The notes: generated by a model from the sequence alone, not told the origin. A DNA stretch of 64,000 bases from Candidatus Microbacterium colombiense (GCA_029203165.1 CP119308.1:1-64000), one strand, 5' to 3'; shown: positions 39,533-47,961, counted from the first letter of the stretch. Numbers and translations are program-made.

Positions 39533-41184
39533 TTCTCGTTCTCCTTGGAGTTCTTGCGCGCCTTGCGGGTCGCGCGGGCAGATGTGTCGACGTTGCGGAC
39601 CGTGGAGGTCAGCAGGTCGGGCTGTGCGGCGAGCTCATCGTGCGCCTTCTCGATCTGCACGATGCTCTCGTCGTGCAGGATCGAGTCCTCGAGCGAGGCG
39701 CGCTGGGCGCGGGGCTTGCGGGCGGCGCGGATCGCCGGCATCACGATCGACAGCACCGCAAGCGCGAGCAGCACGATGGCGATCGGGCTGACGACCTCGA
39801 AGAACGGACGCGTGGGGAGGATCGCGAGCGTGCGGGCCAGGTTCTCCTCGGCGAGCGGGCCGAGCAGAAGACCGAGCACCACGGGACCGGCCGGCACCTG
39901 CATGCGCTTGAGCAGCACACCCACGACACCGAACACCAGCATGGTGACGACGGTCGAGAGGCTGTTCGAGGTGGCGTAGGTGCCGATGATGCAGAAGATC
40001 AGGATGCCGCTCCACAGGTACGGCTGCGGCACATCGAGCAGCTTCACCATGCCCTTCATGCGCACCAGGCTCAGGCCCAGCGACAGGATCGTGGCGATGA
40101 GCATGATGCCCACGATCGAGACGACCAGGTCGGGGCGGTTGGTGAACAGGGTGGGGCCTGGCGTGATGCCCCAGATGATCATCGAGCCGATCATGACCGC
40201 CATCACCGAGTCCCCGGGGATGCCGAGCGCCATGGTCGTGGTGAGCGATCCGCCGAGGGTCGCGCTGGAGGCGGTGTCGGAGGCGGCGACGCCCTCGATC
40301 GAGCCCTTGCCGAACATCTCGGGGTGCTTCGACGCCTTGCGCGCCCGCTCCCAACCGATGAGACCGGCGATGTCGCCGCCCGCCGCGGGGATGAGTCCGA
40401 CGCCGAGTCCGACGGCGCCGCCGACCGCGGTGGCCCGGCCGCTCTGCTTCAGTTCAGATCTGTTCGGCCACCAGCGGCCGAGGCTCGAGATGGGGCGCAC
40501 GTTCGAGGTGCGGTACGTGAGCAGCTGGTCGAACAGCTCGGCGATGCCGAAGAGCCCGATGATCACGGCGATGAAGTTGACACCCTCGACGAGCTCGAGC
40601 ACCCCGAAGGTGAAGCGCTGGTCCGCGGTCGCGGCATAGGTGCCGACCGTGCCGAGCATGAGGCCGAAGAGTCCGGCCAGGATGCCCTTGAGCATCGACT
40701 TCGACGAGATGCCGATCATGATCGAGATGCCGAACACGACGAGCGCGAACAGCTCGGGCGAGCGGAAGTAGTCGCGGGCGAAGCTCGCGATCGGCACGGC
40801 GGCGACGGCGAACAGCACGAGCGAGGCGAGGATGCCGACCGCCGAGACGATCGCGGAGATCGTGAGCGCCAGACCGGCGCGGCCCTGTTTGGCCATGGGA
40901 TAGCCGTCGAGCGTCGTGGCGATGGACGCCGGTGTGCCCGGAGTGTTGATGAGGATCGACGGCACCCGGTCCCCGAAATTCGCGGCGACGTAGATGGTCA
41001 GCAGCACCGCGAGGCCCTGGACGGGCTCGAGAGTCATCGTGAATCCGGCGGCCAGGGCGACCGCCATGGTCGCGGTGATGCCGGGGAAGGCGCCGACCAT
41101 GAAGCCGAGCAGGAGGCCGACGAGCATGTAGAGCAGGATCGAGATGTCGAGGAGCGAGTTCAGCCCCTCCATGAGCGCGTTCAC
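39529..41184 (-). CDS. tctA: Tripartite tricarboxylate transporter, large membrane subunit TctA
   Basis: This 551-residue protein has about 12 spans. The signature MVGAFPGITATMAVALAAGF near residue 30 is typical of TctA. A second glycine-rich copy (GLIPAAGGDIAGLIGWERAR) lies near residue 255. The tail from about residue 500 is charged and cytoplasmic. It forms the channel with TctB and uses the binding protein TctC. The GTG at 41184 overlaps the tctB stop and fits TctA N-termini. Substrates are carboxylates. Confidence 0.9.
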   Translation of the reverse strand: MNALMEGLNSLLDISILLYMLVGLLLGFMVGAFPGITATMAVALAAGFTMTLEPVQGLAVLLTIYVAANFGDRVPSILINTPGTPASIATTLDGYPMAKQGRAGLALTISAIVSAVGILASLVLFAVAAVPIASFARDYFRSPELFALVVFGISIMIGISSKSMLKGILAGLFGLMLGTVGTYAATADQRFTFGVLELVEGVNFIAVIIGLFGIAELFDQLLTYRTSNVRPISSLGRWWPNRSELKQSGRATAVGGAVGLGVGLIPAAGGDIAGLIGWERARKASKHPEMFGKGSIEGVAASDTASSATLGGSLTTTMALGIPGDSVMAVMIGSMIIWGITPGPTLFTNRPDLVVSIVGIMLIATILSLGLSLVRMKGMVKLLDVPQPYLWSGILIFCIIGTYATSNSLSTVVTMLVFGVVGVLLKRMQVPAGPVVLGLLLGPLAEENLARTLAILPTRPFFEVVSPIAIVLLALAVLSIVMPAIRAARKPRAQRASLEDSILHDESIVQIEKAHDELAAQPDLLTSTVRNVDTSARATRKARKNSKENEK

Positions 41185-41744
41185 AGGGGAATCCTCAGGA
41201 GCATCCCGAACACGACGTAGACGAACGCCGTGACGGAGGCGGAGTAGATGATCAGGCTCAGCCAGCGGCGGTGACCGTAGAGGAGCATGAGGGCGGCCAT
41301 CAGCACGGCGGCGGCGATCGGGAAGACCTCGATGCGGTAGCCGAAGAGGATGACGGTGCTGAGCGACCACACGGCGATGAAGGCGCCGGTGATGGCGAGC
41401 GTGGCGATGACGCGGAGGTAGCCGCCCGGCTGGATGCGCTCGAGATCTTCGCGGGTCGGGGCCGGCCGGGTGAGCGCGATGGCGAGCAGCGCGACGGCGA
41501 TGACGACGGCGGTGACGGCGATCACCATCGGCCAGAAGCGCGCGTCGATCTGCCCGGGGGCGGCCTCACGGCGCAGGGAGATCTGCGTGGTGAGGAACAG
41601 GTAGCCGGCGGAGAACGCCAAGGCGACGATGCCGAAGACGATCTCCAGCGGGCGCGAGGCCGGTGCGCCCTGGTAGTCGCCGTCCGCGACGGCGGTGTCG
41701 GCGGACGAGGTGTCGGGGGTCGAGGTGTCGGGGGTGGACATCAT
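41181..41744 (-). CDS. tctB: Tripartite tricarboxylate transporter, small membrane subunit TctB
   Basis: This 187-residue protein has a short disordered N-terminus (repeats of STPDT) and four predicted spans, the first near VFGIVALAFSAGYLFLTTQI. It matches the TctB family in size, layout and position. Its stop overlaps the tctA start, and a hairpin lies between it and tctC. Confidence 0.85.
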   Translation of the reverse strand: MMSTPDTSTPDTSSADTAVADGDYQGAPASRPLEIVFGIVALAFSAGYLFLTTQISLRREAAPGQIDARFWPMVIAVTAVVIAVALLAIALTRPAPTREDLERIQPGGYLRVIATLAITGAFIAVWSLSTVILFGYRIEVFPIAAAVLMAALMLLYGHRRWLSLIIYSASVTAFVYVVFGMLLRIPL

Positions 41745-41766
41745 GCTCCTCCTTCGAGGGACGGGG

Positions 41767-41796
41767 CTGCGGGCCGACCGGAGGGCCGGCCCGCAG
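41767..41796 (-). terminator. Hairpin between tctC and tctB
   Basis: CTGCGGGCCG (41767-41776) and CGGCCCGCAG (41787-41796) form a 10-bp stem, 5 bp after the tctC stop. It occupies the same relative position as the hairpins in the two CUT1 operons. Confidence 0.6.
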
Positions 41797-41801
41797 GCCG
41801 C

Positions 41802-42770
41802 TCAGCCCAGGAGATCCTTGAACAGCGTGAACTGCTCGTCGACGAATCCGGTCCACTCGGCGGAGTCGCGGTAGACGACCAGGTTTCCGGCATCCTTCTG
41901 GAAGGTCTGGTACGTGTCGGACTCGACGGCTTCCTTGACGGCCGCTTCGAGCTCGCTCTTCACGTCGTCCGGCAGACCCTTCGGGGCGTAGATGCCGCCC
42001 CAGCCGCCGAACACGACGTCTTCGCCGATGGCCTCGTCGACCGTGGGCACGTCTTCCGCGTCGGGGTGGCGCTCGTCGTTCATGACGCCGAGGATGCGCA
42101 CGGCCTCGCCCTGCGCGAGAGCCTCGCCGAGTCCGGAGACCGCGGCGACGGTCTCGCCGGATGCCGCGGCGGCGACCGCGGTCGCTCCACCGTCGTAGGG
42201 AACCGGGGTGAAGGTCGCATCGGTCGCGTTGCCGAGACCGATGGTCGCGGCTTCCCAGATCGAGCCGGCGCCGGAGTTGGCGACCGTGACGGCACCGGAC
42301 TTCGCCTGCGCGACGAGGTCTTCGAGCGACTCGATGCCGCTGTTCGCGCCGACGGTGATGACGCCGGGGGCGAGCATGATCTGGCCGAGCAGGTCGAAGT
42401 CCTCCGGCAGCACGTTCGCGCCCTGCGTGGTGTTCAGCATCGCGATCTCGACCGGTGCGAAGCCGATCACGTAGCCGTCGGGGTCCTGCGCGCCGACGTA
42501 CTCCATCGCGAGAGCGCCGGCGGCGCCGGGCATGTTCTCGGGGATGATGCTGACGCCGAGGATCTTCTCGAGCTCGGTCGCGAGGGCACGCGACGAGAGG
42601 TCGGAGCCACCACCGGGGTTGGCCTGGATGATCAGGCGGATGTCGTTCTCGGGGAATGCCGAGCCTGCGTCTTCGCCCTCTTCGACCTTGGTGCAGGCCG
42701 AGACGATGAGAGCGGTGGCTGCGAGGGCGGCGATCGCGGCGGCCGCCCGGGTGATGCGCTTGCGGGGCAT
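41802..42770 (-). CDS. tctC: Tripartite tricarboxylate transporter binding lipoprotein TctC
   Basis: This 322-residue Bug-type binding protein has a lipobox in ALIVSACTKV (Cys near 26). The mature protein begins DIRLIIQANPGGGSDLSSRA, typical of TctC. VPYDGGATAVAAAASGETVA marks the carboxylate-binding part. It is the first gene of the operon, with -35 TTGACT (42837-42842) and -10 TAACCT (42813-42818) overlapping a 26-bp palindrome. Confidence 0.9.
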   Translation of the reverse strand: MPRKRITRAAAAIAALAATALIVSACTKVEEGEDAGSAFPENDIRLIIQANPGGGSDLSSRALATELEKILGVSIIPENMPGAAGALAMEYVGAQDPDGYVIGFAPVEIAMLNTTQGANVLPEDFDLLGQIMLAPGVITVGANSGIESLEDLVAQAKSGAVTVANSGAGSIWEAATIGLGNATDATFTPVPYDGGATAVAAAASGETVAAVSGLGEALAQGEAVRILGVMNDERHPDAEDVPTVDEAIGEDVVFGGWGGIYAPKGLPDDVKSELEAAVKEAVESDTYQTFQKDAGNLVVYRDSAEWTGFVDEQFTLFKDLLG

Positions 42771-42820
42771 CTTTGCTCCTCTACGTGGGTCGACCGTGTT
42801 GTCGACATCGTGAGGTTAGC

Positions 42821-42846
42821 AGTGTTGACTGTTAACAGTCAACACT
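42821..42846. promoter_or_regulatory. 26-bp perfect palindrome, GntR operator of tctCBA
   Basis: AGTGTTGACTGTT and AACAGTCAACACT form a perfect 26-bp palindrome covering the -35 and spacer of the tctC promoter. It contains two overlapping 15-bp sites of form TGTYRACWGTYRACA. A related single site lies at the GntR gene (43545). Confidence 0.85.
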
Positions 42847-42871
42847 GGGCGGATCGCCTGCCCGAGAGACC

Positions 42872-43534
42872 TCAGGGGCGGTCTGAGATCTCACTCAGCA
42901 TCCGCTCGCGCGCACCGTCGAGGTGGGCGGTGAGCACCTCGGCCGCCTGCTCGGGCGTGCCGCTGCGCATCACGCCCATGAGCTTCACGTGATCACCGGA
43001 GGACTCGTGCAGGTCCTCGTCGTGGTTGATGGTCACCTCGAGCAGCGCGGTGAAGGTCGGGAGGTACTGCGCCCACGCACCCTCGAGACGCGGATGATCG
43101 GCCAGAGCGTAGATCTGCGAGTGGAACTCCAGGTCGGCGGCGACGAAGGCCGTGTGATCTCCGGCATCCGCCGCGGCCCCCATCCGCCCGACGGCCGCAG
43201 CCATGGGCGCCCAGCGGGCGGCATCGTCGACGCGCATCGCCCGCGAGAGGGCGAGCTGCTCGAGCGCACCGCGCAAGCTGTAGAGCTGATCGACGTCGTC
43301 CTGTGTGAGGCCGACGATGTAGACGCCGCGCGGCCGCTGCACCTCGACGAGCTTCTCGAAGCTGAGCTGCGTGAGGGCGTCGCGGATCGGGCCGCGGCTC
43401 ACCGCGAACTCCTCGGCGAGCGCCTCTTCGGTGATGCGGGCGCCGGGCGCGAGTTCACCGCGCACGATGCGCTGTCTGAGCACGCGGGCCACCTGGGCTC
43501 CGAGCGATTCTCCTCGCGTGACCGTCTGCGGCAT
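42872..43534 (-). CDS. GntR/FadR-family regulator of the Tct operon
   Basis: This 220-residue regulator has an N-terminal winged helix (AQVARVLRQRIVRGELAPGA, ITEEALAEEFAVSRGPIRDA), and a C-terminal FCD domain with a likely metal site (FVAADLEFHSQIYALADHP). ATG 43534 has AGGAGG upstream. Operators at 42821 and 43545 imply that it represses both tctCBA and its own gene until a carboxylate ligand binds. Genes on both sides of the 26-bp site lie on the minus strand. Confidence 0.88.
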   Translation of the reverse strand: MPQTVTRGESLGAQVARVLRQRIVRGELAPGARITEEALAEEFAVSRGPIRDALTQLSFEKLVEVQRPRGVYIVGLTQDDVDQLYSLRGALEQLALSRAMRVDDAARWAPMAAAVGRMGAAADAGDHTAFVAADLEFHSQIYALADHPRLEGAWAQYLPTFTALLEVTINHDEDLHESSGDHVKLMGVMRSGTPEQAAEVLTAHLDGARERMLSEISDRP

Positions 43535-43544
43535 GGCGACCTCC

Positions 43545-43559
43545 TGTTAACTGTTGACA
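43545..43559. promoter_or_regulatory. GntR operator at the regulator's own promoter
   Basis: TGTTAACTGTTGACA shares the half-sites of the 26-bp operator at 42821. It lies just downstream of a minus-strand -10 TATCCT (43559-43564), over the expected transcription start. This indicates autoregulation. Confidence 0.7.
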
Positions 43560-43609
43560 GGATACACACCATGCGCTGATGCGTGGTCAGGCCGAGCGGT
43601 GCCGGAGGT

Positions 43610-44032
43610 TCAGCGGCCGTCCCGCGGGTTCCACAGCACGATCTCCGTCGACCGGCGAAGACGACGGCCACCGGGCATCGGCACGACCCCCGCAGATCCG
43701 GCGGCGAAGACGCGCACGCCCGGACGGTTCTCGCGCTCGGCCCGCACGGCCGATTCGAGCTCGGCAACGCGGCGACGCAGCATCCGGTTCTCGTCTTCGA
43801 GGTCGAGCAGGCGCGCGATCGCGGGCAGGCTCACGCCCTGCGACGAGAGCTGGGCGACCTCGCGCAGTTGTTCGATGTTGCGGCGGGAGTACCGGCGCGA
43901 TCCTCCCGACGTGCGACCGGGCACGACCAGGCCGATGCGGTCGTACTGGCGCAGGGTCTGCGGGTGCATGCCGGCGAGCTCGGCCGCCGCAGCGATCGCG
44001 AACACCGGGGTGTCGGCATCCAACTCAGGCAT
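43610..44032 (-). CDS. hspR: HspR, heat-shock repressor (MerR type)
   Basis: This 140-residue MerR-type repressor has AAELAGMHPQTLRQYDRIGL followed by a GGSRRYSRRNIEQLRE segment, the HspR signature, and a coiled-coil region after about residue 75. HspR with DnaK represses the dnaK operon by binding HAIR sites. The gene is last in dnaK-grpE-dnaJ-hspR, after a 108-bp gap that contains a hairpin repeat. Confidence 0.93.
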   Translation of the reverse strand: MPELDADTPVFAIAAAAELAGMHPQTLRQYDRIGLVVPGRTSGGSRRYSRRNIEQLREVAQLSSQGVSLPAIARLLDLEDENRMLRRRVAELESAVRAERENRPGVRVFAAGSAGVVPMPGGRRLRRSTEIVLWNPRDGR

Positions 44033-44061
44033 CGCCGTCCACCCCCATCCCCATCACGGAG

Positions 44062-44126
44062 GTAGGCGAATCCGCCGGGGTAGGCCGCTTCGCGTGGAAA
44101 CGTCCTACCCCGGCGGATTCGCCTAC
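44062..44126. repeat. GGTAGGCG hairpin repeat, copy 2
   Basis: The arms at 44062-44084 and 44104-44126 are perfectly complementary over 23 bp, with a 19-nt loop. They begin GTAGGCGAATCC and end GGGGTAGG, as in the copy at 16971, although the middle differs. The element sits between dnaJ and hspR. It could lower hspR expression relative to dnaJ. Confidence 0.8.
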
Positions 44127-44140
44127 GCCCAGTGGGCTCA

Positions 44141-45124
44141 TCATCGACGGGCCTTCGCCATCAGGTCGGCACGAGGATTCTCGGCCGGTTCGAGCGCCTG
44201 GAACTTCTCCAGTGCCTCGCGCGCCGCGTCGTCGAGGTGCGACGGCACCGCGACCTGGAGCTCGGCGAGCAGATCGCCCGTGCCCTTGGCGGTCGTGACC
44301 CCACGCCCCTTGACCCGCAGCACCCGACCGGAGGGGGTGCCCGGCGCGACCCGCAGCTTCACGGGATCGCCGCCGAGCGTCGGCACCTCGATCGTCGCCC
44401 CGAGCGTGGCCTCGGTGAAGGTCACCGGAACGGTCACGCGCAGGTTCAGTCCGTCGCGGGTGAACACCGGATGCGGCCGCACCGCGATCTGCACGACGAT
44501 GTCGCCGCTCTCCCCGCCGTCTGGCGAGGGACGACCGCGGCCGCGCAGACGGATCTTCTGCCCATCGGCGACACCGGCAGGGATCTTCACCTTGAAGGGA
44601 CGCCCGTCCTCACCCTGCAGCGAGATGGTCTCGCCCTGCACGGCGGTGACGAAGTCGATCGTGGTGCGTGCCGTGACGTCAGCACCGCGCTGCGGGCCGC
44701 CGGCGCCGCGGAATCCTCCCGTGGTCTGGCCGAACCGACCGGAGCCGAAGCCCCCGCCCTGACCCTGGTTGAACATCGCGAAGATGTCCTCGAAGTCCGC
44801 GGTCTGAGCGCCACGACTCTGGCCGTAGCGGCTGAAGACGTCTTCGAACCCGCCGGCGCCCGAGCCGCCCGCCGTGAAGCGAGCGCCCGAGCCCATGGCG
44901 CGGATCTCGTCGTACTCCTTGCGCTGCTCGGTGTCGGAGAGCACCGAGTACGCCTCGCTGATCTCCTTGAAGGTCGCCTCAGCCTTGGCATCACCCTGAT
45001 TGGAGTCGGGGTGGTACTTGCGCGCGAGCTTGCGGTAGGCCTTCTTGAGGTCGGCCCCGCTGACGTCCTTCGAGACCCCGAGGGTCTTGTAGAAGTCCTT
45101 GTCGAACCAATCCTGGCTAGCCAT
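44141..45124 (-). CDS. dnaJ: DnaJ-type co-chaperone without zinc fingers
   Basis: This 327-residue co-chaperone has a J-domain at residues 9-75 with HPD at 38-40, then a Gly/Phe-rich region (about 85-150). Two beta-barrel substrate-binding domains follow, with a dimerisation tail. The four CXXCXGXG repeats of class A DnaJ are absent, so it resembles class B/CbpA. It stimulates DnaK ATPase activity and delivers unfolded proteins. It lies 12 bp after grpE. Confidence 0.9.
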   Translation of the reverse strand: MASQDWFDKDFYKTLGVSKDVSGADLKKAYRKLARKYHPDSNQGDAKAEATFKEISEAYSVLSDTEQRKEYDEIRAMGSGARFTAGGSGAGGFEDVFSRYGQSRGAQTADFEDIFAMFNQGQGGGFGSGRFGQTTGGFRGAGGPQRGADVTARTTIDFVTAVQGETISLQGEDGRPFKVKIPAGVADGQKIRLRGRGRPSPDGGESGDIVVQIAVRPHPVFTRDGLNLRVTVPVTFTEATLGATIEVPTLGGDPVKLRVAPGTPSGRVLRVKGRGVTTAKGTGDLLAELQVAVPSHLDDAAREALEKFQALEPAENPRADLMAKARR

Positions 45125-45136
45125 CGATCACCCTGC

Positions 45137-45769
45137 CTACTCGGCCGGGACGGCGACGACGACCTTCGCGGGACGCAGCTCGACATCACCGAGGCGGTAG
45201 CCCACCTCGACGACCTCGAGCACCGTGGTCTTGTCGGCCCCCGGCGTGGGTTGCTGGAAGATCGCCTCGTGGCGCTGCGGGTCGAATTCCTCGCCCTTCT
45301 CGCCGTACGAGACGACACCGAGACGCTCCACGACCGCACGCACCTTGTCGGCGATCGCCGCGAAGGGGGTGCCCTCCACGAGGTCGCCGTGCTGAGCGGC
45401 ACGGTCGAGATCGTCGAGCACCGGCACGAGACCCTTCGCGGCCTCGCCCTTCGCGCGCTCGATCTCCAGCTGACGCTGGTCCTCGGTGCGACGACGGTAG
45501 TTGGCGTACTCGGCCTGGAGACGCTTGAGGTCGTTCAGCAGCGTCGACTCGAGGTCGGCGAGCACGGCGTCCTCCGCAGCGGCCTCCCCCGTCTGCGCGG
45601 TGCCGAGGATGTCGTCGACCGTGAAGTCGTCGTCAGAGCCCTCGGCGGCTGCGGCCTCGGTGGAGTCCTGGTTCTGCGGCGCGGGGCCGGATGCCTGAGC
45701 ATCCGACCCCTCACCGTGAACCTCGGCCCGATCCTTGTCAGGATTCTCGTCGAAGTTCTTCTCAACCAT
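45137..45769 (-). CDS. grpE: GrpE nucleotide-exchange factor
   Basis: This 210-residue GrpE releases ADP from DnaK. It has a long acidic N-terminal tail (residues 1-70), a coiled coil (LKRLQAEYANYRRRTEDQRQ), and the C-terminal beta domain with FDPQRHEAIFQQ and YRLGDVELRPAKVVVA. Its ATG is two bases after the dnaK stop. Confidence 0.93.
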   Translation of the reverse strand: MVEKNFDENPDKDRAEVHGEGSDAQASGPAPQNQDSTEAAAAEGSDDDFTVDDILGTAQTGEAAAEDAVLADLESTLLNDLKRLQAEYANYRRRTEDQRQLEIERAKGEAAKGLVPVLDDLDRAAQHGDLVEGTPFAAIADKVRAVVERLGVVSYGEKGEEFDPQRHEAIFQQPTPGADKTTVLEVVEVGYRLGDVELRPAKVVVAVPAE

Positions 45770-45771
45770 GA

Positions 45772-47637
45772 TTACTTCTTGTCTTCTTCGTCGTCGACGA
45801 CCTCGGCGTCGATGACGTCCTCATCGGAGGAGGCGTCATCGGCGGTCGGGGCCTCGCCGTCGGCGGGGGCGCCGGCTGCGGCATCCGCCTGCGACTGCGC
45901 GTAGATCGCTTCGCCCAGCTTGCCCTGCGACTCGTTGAGCTTGTCGAACGCGGTCTTGACGGCGTCGTCGTCCTCGCCGGCGAGAGCCGTCTTGAGGGCG
46001 TCGACATCGGCCTGGACCGACTCCTTCACATCAGCGGGGAGCTTGTCGTCGTTGTCCTTGATCAGCTTGTCGATCGAGTACGCGAGCGTCTCGGCCTGGT
46101 TGCGGATCTCGGCGGCCTCCCGGCGCTTCTTGTCCTCGGCCGCGTTCTCCTCGGCCTCGCGCACCATTCGCTCGATGTCGTCCTTGGACAGCGAGGAGCC
46201 ACCCGTGATCGTCATCGACTGCTCCTTGCCGGTGCCCTTGTCCTTGGCGGACACGTGCACGATGCCGTTCGCGTCGATGTCGAAGGTGACCTCGACCTGC
46301 GGGATGCCGCGCGGAGCCGGCGCGATACCGGTCAGCTCGAACGTTCCCAGGGGCTTGTTGTCGCGGGTGAACTCGCGCTCGCCCTGGAAGACCTGGATCG
46401 CGACGGACGGCTGGTTGTCGTCGGCCGTGGTGAAGGTCTCGCTGCGCTTGGTCGGGATCGCGGTGTTGCGGTCGATGAGCTTCGTCATCATGCCGCCCTT
46501 GGTCTCGATGCCGAGGCTCAGCGGGGTGACGTCGATGAGAAGGACGTCCTTGCGCTCGCCCTTGAGGACACCGGCCTGGAGAGCGGCGCCGACGGCGACG
46601 ACCTCATCCGGGTTGACGCCCTTGTTCGCGTCCTTGCCGGTCTCGCGCTTGACGAGCTCGGCGACGGCGGGCATACGGGTCGATCCACCCACGAGCACGA
46701 TGTGGTCGATCTCGGACACCTTGATGCCGGCTTCGCGGATGACATCCTCGAACGGCTTCTTGGTGCGGTCGAGCAGGTCCTTGGTGAGGTCCTCGAACTT
46801 CGCGCGGGTGATCGTCTCGCTGAGCGACACGGGTCCCGAGTCGGTGAGCGACAGGTAGGGCAGGTTGATGCTGGTGCTCGTCGAGGACGAGAGCTCCTTC
46901 TTCGCCTGCTCGGCCGCTTCCTTCAGACGCTGCAGGGCGATCTTGTCACCCGAGACGTCGACGCCCGTGGTCTCCTTGAACTGCTTGATCAGGAAGTCGA
47001 CGAGACGCTGGTCCCAGTCGTCTCCACCGAGGCGGTTGTCACCGGCCGTGGAGCGCACCTGGATCGTCGAGAAGTCGTCGTCCTTGCCCACCTCGAGCAG
47101 CGAGACGTCGAACGTTCCGCCACCGAGGTCGAAGACGAGGATGAGCTCGTCCTCCTTGCCGCGGTCGAGGCCGTAGGCGAGAGCTGCGGCGGTCGGCTCG
47201 TTGATGATGCGGAGCACGTTGAGACCGGCGATCTCGCCGGCTTCCTTCGTGGCCTGACGCTCGGCGTCGTTGAAGTACGCGGGAACCGTGATGACGGCGT
47301 CGGTGACGGTGTCACCGAGGTACGACTCGGCGTCGCGCTTGAGCTTCATGAGGATGCGCGCGGAGATCTCCTGCGGCGTCCACTTCTTGCCGTCGACGTC
47401 GAAGCCCCAGTCGGTGCCCATGTGACGCTTGACCGACGAGATGGTGCGGTCGACGTTGGTGACGGCCTGGCGCTTCGCGGTCTCACCGACGAGCACCTCG
47501 CCGTCCTTCGTGAATGCGACCACAGACGGGGTCGTGCGGAAGCCCTCGGCGTTGGCGATGACCTTCGGCTCGCCACCCTCGAGGACGCTGACGACGGAGT
47601 TCGTCGTTCCGAGGTCGATTCCCACAGCACGTGCCAT
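45772..47637 (-). CDS. dnaK: DnaK (Hsp70) chaperone
   Basis: This 621-residue Hsp70 starts ARAVGIDLGTTNSVVSVLEG. Further landmarks are the phosphate loop VFDLGGGTFDVSLLEVG, the adenosine motif VLVGGSTRMPAV, a linker followed by the beta domain (TPLSLGIETKGGMMTKLI), and a C-terminal lid with an acidic EEDKK-type end. It folds proteins and serves as co-repressor with HspR. It is first in the operon, with promoter TTGACA-17-TACAGT and two HAIR-like sites. Confidence 0.97.
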   Translation of the reverse strand: MARAVGIDLGTTNSVVSVLEGGEPKVIANAEGFRTTPSVVAFTKDGEVLVGETAKRQAVTNVDRTISSVKRHMGTDWGFDVDGKKWTPQEISARILMKLKRDAESYLGDTVTDAVITVPAYFNDAERQATKEAGEIAGLNVLRIINEPTAAALAYGLDRGKEDELILVFDLGGGTFDVSLLEVGKDDDFSTIQVRSTAGDNRLGGDDWDQRLVDFLIKQFKETTGVDVSGDKIALQRLKEAAEQAKKELSSSTSTSINLPYLSLTDSGPVSLSETITRAKFEDLTKDLLDRTKKPFEDVIREAGIKVSEIDHIVLVGGSTRMPAVAELVKRETGKDANKGVNPDEVVAVGAALQAGVLKGERKDVLLIDVTPLSLGIETKGGMMTKLIDRNTAIPTKRSETFTTADDNQPSVAIQVFQGEREFTRDNKPLGTFELTGIAPAPRGIPQVEVTFDIDANGIVHVSAKDKGTGKEQSMTITGGSSLSKDDIERMVREAEENAAEDKKRREAAEIRNQAETLAYSIDKLIKDNDDKLPADVKESVQADVDALKTALAGEDDDAVKTAFDKLNESQGKLGEAIYAQSQADAAAGAPADGEAPTADDASSDEDVIDAEVVDDEEDKK

Positions 47638-47697
47638 GTGTTTTCTCCTTTGTTGAGGACGGTTGATCGGTACAGAAACCTGCGGCGACCAGGGAAA

Positions 47698-47745
47698 CCT
47701 GAGTCGCGATGACTCAACTGTACCTCGACGTCCGGATACTGTCAA
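47698..47745 (-). promoter_or_regulatory. dnaK promoter with HAIR operator
   Basis: TTGACA (47740-47745) and TACAGT (47717-47722) have a 17-bp spacer on the minus strand. Directly downstream lies GTTGAGT-N7-ACTCAGG (47698-47718), matching the HspR site CTTGAGT-N7-ACTCAAG except in the outermost bases. It overlaps the end of the -10 and the start site. Confidence 0.85.
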
Positions 47746-47750
47746 ACAAA

Positions 47751-47771
47751 CTTGATATGAATCGGCTCAAC
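47751..47771. promoter_or_regulatory. Second, degenerate HAIR-like site
   Basis: CTTGATA-N7-GCTCAAC resembles CTTGAGT-N7-ACTCAAG in 10 of 14 positions. It lies just upstream of the dnaK -35. It may allow cooperative HspR binding on both sides of the promoter. Confidence 0.5.
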
Positions 47772-47782
47772 TTTGATTTTCG

Positions 47783-47888
47783 TTCATAACTCCTCAAGAA
47801 CGGTGTCCGAAAATCCGCACCGCGACAGGTGGCCCCGGAAACTCGAGGGTGCCCCGGGAGACGTCTCCTGTTTCTGAGGAGTTGTGAA
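47783..47888. repeat. TTCAYAACTCC inverted-repeat element, copy 2
   Basis: TTCATAACTCCTCA (47783-47796) and TGAGGAGTTGTGAA (47875-47888) pair at 13 of 14 positions. The outer 11 bases match the element at 20348. The 78-bp interior is not conserved. It lies between the dnaK promoter region and the chelatase gene. Confidence 0.6.
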
Positions 47889-47961
47889 CGACGCGCCGAC
47901 CGCATCAACCCCTCACCTGCCGGAAACATGCCGGTCACAGACGACGCCTACAGTCAGCCCC

